From Paraburkholderia dinghuensis (lineage in GTDB: Bacteria > Pseudomonadota > Gammaproteobacteria > Burkholderiales > Burkholderiaceae), in assembly GCF_003837865.1 (NCBI RefSeq), contig NZ_RQIS01000006.1:237451-301450 (forward strand): a DNA stretch of 64,000 nt. The letters are read 5' to 3'. Numbering within the stretch: position 1 is the stretch's first letter; each line of letters starts with the position of its first letter. Shown piece after piece: positions 57,358-64,000 of the stretch. The position numbers were made by a program, and so were the translations under genes. The notes under the pieces were generated by a model. It did no database searches. It worked only from the letters and a program-made list of their open reading frames with translations, and was not told where the DNA came from.

Positions 57358-58020
57358 TCACATTTCCGAAATTGTGGGGTGGAGCATCCCTGATTCGAAC
57401 GCGTACTGATACAATTCGGCCTCGCTGGAAACTCCAAGTTTTTTCATCGCCTTTATTTTTTGCGCGCTGACTGTCTGTACCGCTCGATGCTTGTATTCCG
57501 CGATCTCAGTGATCGACATGCCAGACGCGATCAACCGGATTACCTCCATTTCACGCTGGCTCAACTCCTGAGACTTTGATCCGGCAACAGATATACGACC
57601 GGCCGCGTTCGACATGGCATCGCCTGCTGCCGGAAAATATACTGCGCCCGCGTAGACTGTATGAATGGCTATGATCAGATGATCAATTTGATCGCTCTTG
57701 TTTATCACCGAGCGAACACCAAGCTTCAGGAGCTGCTTGGTTATCGCGTGATTGCGGATCATCGTGAATACGACGATCTTAAGATCCGGAAATTGTCGAC
57801 GAATATCTTCAATTAACCTAAGGCCACCACCTTTTATACCACCGGACGACAAAAGACCCGTGACGAGCACATCGCACCCCCCCCCGCTCACAAGACGCGG
57901 GATTTCGTCAGGACTTCCAGCTTCACCAATAACATCTATGGTGTTTATATTGCTAAGAAAATATGACAACCCCACAATAACCACCGGATGTTGATCGGCA
58001 AGTACGACTTTGATTTTCAT
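57358..58020 (-). CDS. LuxR/RcsB-type response regulator with a degenerate receiver
   Basis: A 220-aa regulator with a receiver domain (residues 1-125) and a LuxR helix-turn-helix (LSQREMEVIRLIASGMSITE, then AVQTVSAQKIKAMKKLGV). In the receiver the phosphoacceptor aspartate is replaced by glycine (CDVLVTG, residue 55). One of the acidic-pair residues is also changed (ADQHP, normally ADDHP). The switch threonine (VVFTMI) and lysine (INKSD) remain. It should therefore work without normal phosphorylation. ATG 58020 gives the canonical start MKIKVVLADQHP. It lies upstream of the fimbrial operon on the same strand and is its likely regulator. Confidence 0.92.
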   Translation of the reverse strand: MKIKVVLADQHPVVIVGLSYFLSNINTIDVIGEAGSPDEIPRLVSGGGCDVLVTGLLSSGGIKGGGLRLIEDIRRQFPDLKIVVFTMIRNHAITKQLLKLGVRSVINKSDQIDHLIIAIHTVYAGAVYFPAAGDAMSNAAGRISVAGSKSQELSQREMEVIRLIASGMSITEIAEYKHRAVQTVSAQKIKAMKKLGVSSEAELYQYAFESGMLHPTISEM

Positions 58021-58092
58021 GATGCAATTACTCCAGGTAGCGCTGCAGCAAGGCGCCACAGTCTGTTCGGCCCACCCGCACGCCGAAGATCG

Positions 58093-58365
58093 TCAGACGT
58101 CGGTCCGATGCTTCGAGTACGTCGGCAAACAAGTGTCCTGAGCGGCGGCTTTAGCCGAATCGAAGCAGATTCTGAACTGCGAGACCCGACGGCCAGACGA
58201 TGGCGCCAACACGTCCGTCACCGACAGTTCTAGCGCATCGCATTCGATGACAAATGGCCGAATTCTGATTCCTCGATAGTGCTTCGCGTCACCGTCATCA
58301 TTGACTCCATGGATAACGCAATCTGGGACTAGTAAATTGCCACTCGAACGATTTCGAAAGATCAA
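58093..58365 (-). CDS. Hypothetical ORF with TTG start
   Basis: About 90 codons starting at TTG 58365, with reasonable coding character: PDCVIHGVNDDGDAKHYRGI, then IRIRPFVIECDALELSVTD. I recognise no domain and see no ribosome site. A second, shorter frame from ATG 58399 to TGA 58298 encodes 33 residues ending SPRLRYPWSQ. The two overlap and at most one is real, or a frameshift joins them. Confidence 0.3.
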   Translation of the reverse strand: MIFRNRSSGNLLVPDCVIHGVNDDGDAKHYRGIRIRPFVIECDALELSVTDVLAPSSGRRVSQFRICFDSAKAAAQDTCLPTYSKHRTDV

Positions 58366-58917
58366 CGACTGCAGTGGAATTACTTGCAGCCTCTTTCATT
58401 TCATATTAATTTATGAAAATGAAGATTAAGCCCGGCAATTCAGGTCATGAAGCCATGGCTATCTCTCGCCAAGACAATGCAATTTCCGCTGGATTGCTTT
58501 CAGCCCATACTAGATTCTCGCGGGCATGTTCATCGAGTGCCATGACTGTAATTTACATAACCGCCGCATTATTTCCATTTGGACCAGTATGAAATACCCT
58601 CCGAAATGCGTAGGACTATTCAGAGCCACCCAGCAATTTTGATTAGTATGAAAGTTTTCTCCAGACGCGTAGGATTATTCAGAGCTGAAGAAAACATGTG
58701 GACTAGTATGAAATGTCTTTTAAAGTGCGTAAGATTATTCAGAATTGCGCGTTGATCATATACGTTAACTATTCTATTTTCAGTAGCTGGCCCCTGCCGG
58801 GAACCGCGGTCACGACGTGACGTGAACCGATGTTGCCGAACGCATGCTAAACAGCGTCCGGGAGGGTCGGGACGTCTTTACCGGCCCAGGAAACTGTGAT
58901 GGCGTGGAGACCAGTTA
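58366..58917. other. AT-rich intergenic interval with tandem repeats
   Basis: About 550 nt, lower in GC than the rest of the window. It contains three 42-nt repeats (58585-58745) and otherwise nothing coding that I can support, apart from the first codons of the 33-aa frame at 58399. Confidence 0.55.
58585..58745. repeat. Three 42-nt direct repeats with RcsB-box-like cores
   Basis: Units lie at 58585-58626, 58644-58685 and 58704-58745, with 17- and 18-nt spacers. Each begins YAGTATGAAA and, after a variable 12-nt middle, ends GCGTARGAYTATTCAGA. The cores TAGGACTATTCAGA, TAGGATTATTCAGA and TAAGATTATTCAGA fit 11, 12 and 12 of 14 positions of the RcsB box consensus KMRGAWTMWYCTGS. They are about 60 bp apart, nearly six helical turns, so bound proteins would sit on the same face. 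They lie upstream of the pseudo-receiver regulator gene. Confidence 0.85.
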
Positions 58918-59316
58918 GGCGAAGTTAGTGCAATTTGGTCGACTGGCGTTACCAGACGCGTGCCGCTGCGATGAACACCGGGCACCCCACACATCGTGCA
59001 CAGACGAAACTCGCCGATATGGCTTCGCGTGAACGCGCGCCTTGCCGTTAGCCGTTCGCAAAGTACGCCGCTTTCTTTGGAGTGCCGCGCTCCCCGGTCT
59101 TGCGCGTGAGTTCGGCATTCAGCCGCCGTATCTCAGCGTTCTGGTTCAGTTCATTCCGTACACGACATTCGGCTTCTCGAACTTCATCTTCCAGGCATAC
59201 AGGCTGTGGGTCGTGACGCCCAATCGCTGCGCCACATCCGCCACCGAATGACCGCGCTCGCTCACCTGTTTGAGTGCTTCAATCTTGAACTCATCCGTGT
59301 ACCGCTTGCTGCTCAT
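58918..59316 (-). mobile_element. IS3-family remnant (orfA and start of orfB)
   Basis: ATG 59316 opens an OrfA: MSSKRYTDEFKIEALKQVSE, then SVADVAQRLGVTTHSLYAWK, the IS3 OrfA helix-turn-helix. It stops early after VVYGMN. The following leucine-zipper part and the OrfB start (EFRLCTMCGVPGVHRSG) are in shifted frames and end abruptly near 58918. Several mutations and a 3' truncation make it dead. Confidence 0.85.
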
Positions 59317-59593
59317 ATAGACCCCTTCGGTTGCCAGAAATTATGGCTCAAAGGTGTCTATGAAACTCTGGCCGGTCCAAGCCGCTGTTGGCGAAAGCCG
59401 GAAAGGTCCTGGTTCTATTTACTGGCAATTCGCAATAATCAGATTGCCTGAGCCTGCAGTAATTTGAATAATTTGAGCAGCCATCTCGTTCATTGACATA
59501 GACAGGCACCGGTTGTCTACGAGAAGTTCGTGACGTTCATGCATTATTTGGCAAAAGCTCGCATCTATTCACCGGGCCTTTGAGGCGGAACGG

Positions 59594-60196
59594 ATGGCGA
59601 CAACAATCAGATCCGTCGCCAAATGCTATCCAAGATGGACCAGTCGATCGCCCACAGATGAACCCTCAATCGACTGCATTTTTCCGGGCAGCGAGAGCAC
59701 ACCGAACTGTGACGCCGTGGCAACCAACAAGAAGAAGCTGTTGTTGATCTATCCGCCACTCACTATGCCGACCGCCCCTCCGATCGGTGCGCCGCTGCTC
59801 AAGGGTTATATCGAGTGCGAGCTGCCAGAATGGGAAGTCAAAGTGATTGGTCTCAACATTTGGAGCTACGGCGTGCTATTTGAGCGCATTCGCGATGGCT
59901 CGCTCAAGTTCGCACCCAACACGTTCCCGCGCGGCGCTTCCGATGTTGAAGATCTACTAAGGATCGCCGACTTTTTTCTCGGTAAGGGTCCGGATGACTT
60001 TTATCTGGATGGCGAATCTTACGATCGCTACGGCACGCCGCTAGAGCGCAATTATTCCCCAGTTCCAGTCGTGCCGCTCCTGCTTTCGCGCGGTTGCTGT
60101 TGGCGGCGCTGTACATTCTGCGTGCACTACATGTCCGCCGGACTGACCTATCGTGTACACGGCCTTGAGCACACCATCGAAACGGTCCAACATTGA
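59594..60196 (+). pseudogene. Truncated B12-binding/radical-SAM-type protein
   Basis: A 200-codon frame that resembles the N-terminal half of a cobalamin-binding-type radical SAM enzyme. KKKLLLIYPPLTMPTAPPIG and APLLKGYIECELPEWEVKVI form the B12-domain-like start. The radical SAM cluster motif CxxxCxxC is present as CWRRCTFC near residue 170. The frame stops at TGA 60194-60196, some 25 residues later, whereas such enzymes need a further 200 or more residues. The real start may be GTG 59717. Substrate unknown. Confidence 0.7.
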
Positions 60197-60211
60197 CAAA
60201 CACAGCAGACA

Positions 60212-60667
60212 ATGAATCGCATTGGAAAACGCAAGTCCCTTACGCTGCAAAGCAGGCACAACAAGGCACTCTATCTCTCAATGGAGCGCTCAACGACGGA
60301 CAGTCTCGTTCTGCCGGTCAGGGTCGCGCTTGAGTCGGTGCGGCGAGGGCACGTCGAACGTGACGCAGTTGTATGTCTGTCAGAGATTGTTCTGTTAACG
60401 GGCTTCCTGACGCAAGCGGGTCACGGCAAACTTGAGCAGTACGTGCTCGATGGTGCGGGGCGGGGGCAGCTTCCTGTGCTCGACGCCGGCGAATTCCAAA
60501 CCAGTCACGAGCTTGGCCCGAACACGATCGAAGCGCTGACATTGATCGTCAACGAATATGACAGGCTGTTGCGCGAAACCCGCCTTCTTGCGATCCTGGA
60601 CGCGAACGAACGTTTTGAACGGCTCCGTCGATCTGCCATGGCAATTCAGCAACCAGAAAAAATCTAG
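60212..60667 (+). CDS. Small conserved protein of the type annotated 'Fis family transcriptional regulator'
   Basis: A 151-aa mostly helical protein: GKRKSLTLQSRHNKALYLSM, IVLLTGFLTQAGHGKLEQYV and IVNEYDRLLRETRLLAILDA. Short proteins with this pattern are common in Burkholderiaceae and are often labelled Fis-type regulators. I see no clear Fis helix-turn-helix, so the role is unknown. It lies 15 nt after the truncated radical SAM frame and directly before an IS3 remnant. Confidence 0.6.
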   Translation: MNRIGKRKSLTLQSRHNKALYLSMERSTTDSLVLPVRVALESVRRGHVERDAVVCLSEIVLLTGFLTQAGHGKLEQYVLDGAGRGQLPVLDAGEFQTSHELGPNTIEALTLIVNEYDRLLRETRLLAILDANERFERLRRSAMAIQQPEKI

Positions 60668-60675
60668 AAGGAGTC

Positions 60676-61060
60676 GGACTGGCAAGAAGCAGTGCACGCC
60701 GTCGAGGCACTGGAAAAAGTGTTTGCCCGTTAAGGGCTGCCGGACATCCTGAACACCGATCAGGGCGGCCAGTTCATGGCGACCGCGTTCACCAAGGCCG
60801 TACCGGGCCAATGCATCCGGCTGTCGATGGACGGTAAAACGTGCTCGTCGAAGGGGCATGGCGCAGTATCAAGTCCGAAGAGGCTTACCGGAAAGCATAC
60901 GAATCGGTCGGCCACGCCCGGCGCTCCATCGGAGCATAAATCGAGCCGTGCATCCGCAAGCGGCCCCATTCGACTGGCGGATCAGACACGCGGAGGCATG
61001 CTTCGCGACGCTGCCTTCGGTCAAATCGGCAGCATAATTGTGCCGGACGCTCCACTTTAA
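60676..61060 (+). mobile_element. IS3-family orfB C-terminal remnant
   Basis: Across several frames the plus strand gives LPDILNTDQGGQFMATAFTK, IRLSMDGK, then WRSIKSEEAYRKAYESVGHA and RRSIG. These are the DDE core and C-terminus of IS3-type OrfB. An in-frame stop, an internal deletion after MDGK and later frame changes show decay. Confidence 0.85.
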
Positions 61061-61170
61061 AAAATATCGACAGACTGTGCGAACATGCGAGGCTACCTCT
61101 GTTATCAAAGATAACCCCGGATCAGTTCCGTATGCATGATGCAATGTGCGATGGAGTCGGATCAGGCGCG

Positions 61171-61845
61171 TCACTTCGGCGTATGCGCCGCCGTTACCAA
61201 TCCAGTTTCATACGCGAGCTGGAATAAATCGGCGTCCCGCTCAATTCCGAGTTTTCGCATGGCCCGACCCTTCTGCGCACTGATCGTCTGTTTCGTTCGA
61301 TTAAGGCGTTCGGCAATTTCACTCACGGACAAGCCGGAAACAAAAAGCCGTACCACCTCCATTTCACGGTTGGTCAGCGTCCGGGTTTGGGAACCTGTTG
61401 CAGATGAAAATTCAGCTCGCAGTTCGTCCGTTTCCCGCAATGAAGTACGGAAATAGGTGGCGCCTGCAAACACCGCGTGGACAGCGGATATCAGATGGCC
61501 TGTATCAAAAGACTTGCTCAACACGGACTGCACGCCTAGTTTGACGATCTCCTGTACGAGACCTACGTTTTCTATCATCGTAAAGACCACCACCCGGAGC
61601 GTTGGATAGGTCCTACGCAAATAGGCAAGCAGTGTCAGCCCATCGCCGTACTGTCCGCCGGGCATAGCGTAATCAGTGATCAACACGTCGCAGGGCGTTG
61701 AATTCAGCAATTTCACAAGTTCCCCTGAATCAGCGGCGGTACCGATCACTTCGAGGGTGGGGATGGCGCTCAGATCGTGTTTGAGCCCTGAGAGGACTGC
61801 CGGGTGGTCGTCGGCAAGCGCTATGCGAATCTTGACGTTGCTCAT
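61171..61845 (-). CDS. LuxR/RcsB-type response regulator (intact receiver)
   Basis: A 224-aa two-component regulator. The receiver has the acidic pair in IALADDHPAVLSG, phosphoacceptor Asp58 in CDVLITDYAMPGG, the threonine in VVFTMIE and the lysine in VLSKSF. The LuxR helix-turn-helix is LTNREMEVVRLFVSGLSVSE, then AERLNRTKQTISAQKGRAMRK. It is the window's closest relative of the pseudo-receiver regulator at 57358-58020. ATG 61845 with GGAGA upstream is chosen. Its likely sensor is the divergent membrane protein from 63596, now separated by IS elements. Confidence 0.94.
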   Translation of the reverse strand: MSNVKIRIALADDHPAVLSGLKHDLSAIPTLEVIGTAADSGELVKLLNSTPCDVLITDYAMPGGQYGDGLTLLAYLRRTYPTLRVVVFTMIENVGLVQEIVKLGVQSVLSKSFDTGHLISAVHAVFAGATYFRTSLRETDELRAEFSSATGSQTRTLTNREMEVVRLFVSGLSVSEIAERLNRTKQTISAQKGRAMRKLGIERDADLFQLAYETGLVTAAHTPK

Positions 61846-61894
61846 GTGGGTCTCCACGAAACCGGAATAAGAAACGGTTACAAAAGAGTTCGTA

Positions 61895-62530
61895 GGGGCT
61901 GTTAACCCGTAACGCAACCTGCTAACCGCGATCGACGTAACAACAGGATCGAGGAGATGGGCAAACCAATCATCGACGACGAACTGTGGGCACTGATCGA
62001 GCCACTGCTAGCACCAGCGAAGCCACGCCGCTTCAAGTATCCGAGCCGCAAGCCGGTACCGGATCGGGCTGCGCTGACCGGCATCTTGTTCGTGCTGAAG
62101 ACCGGCATGCGGTGGCGAGATCTGCCAGCTGAGATGAGATACGGCTCTGGCGTCCGTTGCTGGCGCAGGCTACGCGACTGGCAGCAAGCCGGCGAGTGGG
62201 ATCGACTGCACGCACTGCTGCTGGCGAAACTGCGAGTGGCCGGGAAGATCGACTTTTCCCGCATCGTCGTCGACTCATCGTCGATTCGTGCGGTTTGGGC
62301 GGGCAAAACGAACCCCACCCATCGAGCGCGACCCGTTTCCAAACACCACGTCGCCACCGACGTCAACAGCACGCCGATTGCGACGATCCTTACCGGCGCC
62401 AATCGTCACGACGTCACCCAAATTGTCCCACTGATTGGTGCCATCGTGCCGGTTGGGGGCCTGCGCGAGCGGCCTCTGAGCCGCCCCGGCCGTGTCTACG
62501 CCGACCGTGATTATGATCATGAGTAGTAGT
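61895..62530 (+). mobile_element. IS5-family element, 3'-truncated
   Basis: It begins with GGGGCTGTTAACC, an IS427-group-like end, and carries a transposase frame from ATG 61957: MGKPIIDDELWALIEPLL, TGILFVLKTGMRWRDLP and the first DDE aspartate in SRIVVDSSSIRAVW. The frame ends at 62526, shortly after VYADRDYDHE, where homologues continue for roughly another 70 residues. The IS481 element adjoins at this point, so it probably cut the IS5 element. Confidence 0.85.
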
Positions 62531-62575
62531 CTGAATTCGATCTGATAGGTAGTCGGGGGCGATATAGAAAAGCTA

Positions 62576-63543
62576 TCAATGAGGAATGAGTTTCTTCCTG
62601 GCGAGTTCCAATGAATCGAGGAATGTGCGCATCGGCGTCCTGCGGTAACACCATCGTCCCTGATGCTCACGCTCATTGTTGTACTGGTCGAGCCACGCAT
62701 CAAGATCGGTCTGCAAGGCGTCGATCGATTCGTAAATCTTCTCGCGGAAAGCGGCGCGTTAGCACTCGTTGAGCATGGTCTTGTGCAGCCGGCCGACGAT
62801 TCCATTGGTCTGCGGCGACCTGGCCCTCGTTCGAGTGTGATCGATGTCTTCCAGAGCCAGATACAGCTCGTATTCGTGATGCTCTGGGTTGCCGCAGCAT
62901 TCGGTGCCACGATCCGTCCGCACGCGCAGCAGCGGGATGCCGAAGCTGTCGAAGAACGGAACGACGCGATCGTTAATCAGATCAGCCACCGGCAGGGGCG
63001 TCTTGCGATCGTAGAGCTTCGCAAATCCCACCTTCGAATAGGTGTCGACAAAGGTCTGCTGGTAGATGCGACCCACTCGCTTGAGCGAGCCAACGTAGAA
63101 GGTGTCCTGCGCACCACAGTAGCCCGGACATTCGGACTCGAATTCGCCGTGTCCATCCTTCTCACGCCTGGCGCGTTCGCGCGCGACGAGTTGCGCTTCG
63201 GTCAGCACCAGACCTTCCTGGGCAGACTCGGCTTCCAGCGCTTTCAGGCGCTTGGGCATCGTCTCAAGATCATCGCGCAGTCAGATTCTACGAACACCCT
63301 GAGGCGACACCGAAAGGGCATGCCGCTTGAGGACTTCGTTGGCGATCCGAATCTGACCGTAGGCCGGCAATTCGAGGGCCAGTTCGACTGCGGCAGTCTT
63401 AGTCTGAAATCCACACGGTTCTTGAACAACGGCCGGTGGTGGGAAATCTCCTGCAGCGCGGCCTCGCCGCCGCGCTCGTACAGTTCCTTGAACCGGTAGA
63501 AGCTGTCGCGCGAATAACCTATCCGACAGGCCTCGGGGTGCAT
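62576..63543 (-). mobile_element. IS481-family transposase gene, decayed
   Basis: ATG 63543 gives [20 protein letters not shown], followed in other frames by [37 protein letters not shown] and the DDE core ([30 protein letters not shown]). The catalytic glutamate expected in NGICERFHKT-type sequence is glycine ([10 protein letters not shown]). The last part (YESIDALQTDLDAWLDQYNN) is in yet another frame and ends at 62576. Several frameshifts plus the lost glutamate make it inactive. Confidence 0.88.
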
Positions 63544-63595
63544 AATTAGCACGAACGTCCCTTCGTTGACTCCACCGCAAGGCGAGACACGACTC

Positions 63596-64000
63596 ATGCT
63601 GCGCCGCGCACTTGATCACTTCCACCGTTATCAACACATCTTGATGTTCGGCGGTGCAGCAGCGCTCACAGCGGCGATGTTGGTTGTACTAGTGGTCAAT
63701 TCGGTTTCGGCAATAATTGCCCACACGGCACGCGAAACGGACAGACTGTCTTTTAGCGAGCGGTCGGTGGCCCATTTAACTGCGCAAGTCGAGACACTGT
63801 TGGCCACCACTGCTCACGATGTGGAGCTTACGTGGACAACCGGCCGCAAAGACTCCGCAGACCTGAAAGAAGAATTCCGTGAAAATGGGTACACGTTACG
63901 CGTGCAGCCTGCAAGCGACATACTGCCGATGATGATAGTCGGTGCACCCACGTCATCCCTATCGTCCAGCGATTTCTACAAATTCGTTAATTTAACCAGA
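63596..64000 (+). CDS. Membrane protein, probable sensor kinase N-terminus (runs off the right edge)
   Basis: An open frame of 135 codons from ATG 63596 to the window end, in frame throughout. One strong transmembrane segment ([20 protein letters not shown]) is followed by an extracytoplasmic-type domain with charged helices ([37 protein letters not shown]). This is the usual start of a sensor histidine kinase. Being divergent from an RcsB-type regulator supports the idea, but no kinase domain lies in the window. The IS481 start is only about 50 nt upstream, so the native promoter may be lost. Confidence 0.6.
   Translation, partial: MLRRALDHFHRYQHILMFGGAAALTAAMLVVLVVNSVSAIIAHTARETDRLSFSERSVAHLTAQVETLLATTAHDVELTWTTGRKDSADLKEEFRENGYTLRVQPASDILPMMIVGAPTSSLSSSDFYKFVNLTR

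Noticed and set aside
58585..58745. Possible short CRISPR array
   Set aside because: Only three units with imperfect 42-nt repeats and spacers of just 17-18 nt, and no cas genes; the spacers are far shorter than in CRISPR arrays.

Overview
The window looks like a high-GC chromosomal or megaplasmid segment of a beta-proteobacterium of the Burkholderiaceae, Paraburkholderia-like. This is inferred from codon usage, the pel cluster with its epimerase, the Tle3/VgrG cassette and the repertoire of IS elements. There is no rRNA, tRNA or other phylogenetic marker to prove it.

Layout. (1) 1-939: 5' part of an ETF-ubiquinone oxidoreductase gene running off the left edge. (2) 940-2298: a gene-poor stretch with a small repeat, a protein-coding remnant and a multi-hairpin candidate small RNA that ends in a strong terminator. 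(3) 2299-13258: an accessory redox and detoxification region: quinone reductase, Old Yellow Enzyme, LysR, two closely related SDRs (one without its catalytic residues), DUF427 protein, alpha/beta hydrolase, WrbA, a third SDR, aldo-keto reductase, cupin and a divergent LysR. (4) 13362-27418: a complete Pel exopolysaccharide operon, pelABCDEFG followed by a galE-type epimerase, all on the minus strand. PelD keeps a c-di-GMP-type RxxD motif. (5) 27758-36060: a T6SS effector cassette, vgrG-tle3-tla3-PAAR. It is followed by a truncated second tle3 whose 3' end is fused to a trpG fragment. (6) 36400-38172: remnants, a universal stress protein and a GDCCVxC zinc-ribbon protein. (7) 38242-45172: a sugar or polyol ABC import and catabolic operon headed by a LacI regulator with a perfect 22-bp palindromic operator. 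(8) 45542-47439: a DUF1223 protein and a frameshifted beta-propeller lipoprotein.

(9) 47487-63543 is an IS-bounded, visibly AT-richer island. It opens with a decayed IS21 element (three in-frame stops plus a frameshift) and an IS5/IS4-type fragment. Then comes a chaperone-usher fimbrial operon (adhesin, major pilin, chaperone, usher, second chaperone) on the minus strand. Upstream of this operon lie an RcsB/LuxR-type regulator that has lost its phosphoacceptor aspartate and an array of three 42-nt repeats, each carrying a sequence close to the enterobacterial RcsB box. Further right are IS3 remnants, a truncated radical-SAM gene, a small Fis-annotated-type protein gene and a second LuxR-type regulator with an intact aspartate. 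An IS5 fragment and a decayed IS481 separate that regulator from a divergent membrane protein (63596 to the edge), which looks like the start of its sensor kinase.

Functional theme: surface attachment and competition (Pel, fimbriae, T6SS) embedded in recombination scars. The most unusual part is the fimbrial regulatory region at 57358-58745: a pseudo-receiver regulator beside tandem RcsB-box-like repeats. Identifications rest on reading translations and motifs; no database search was run.
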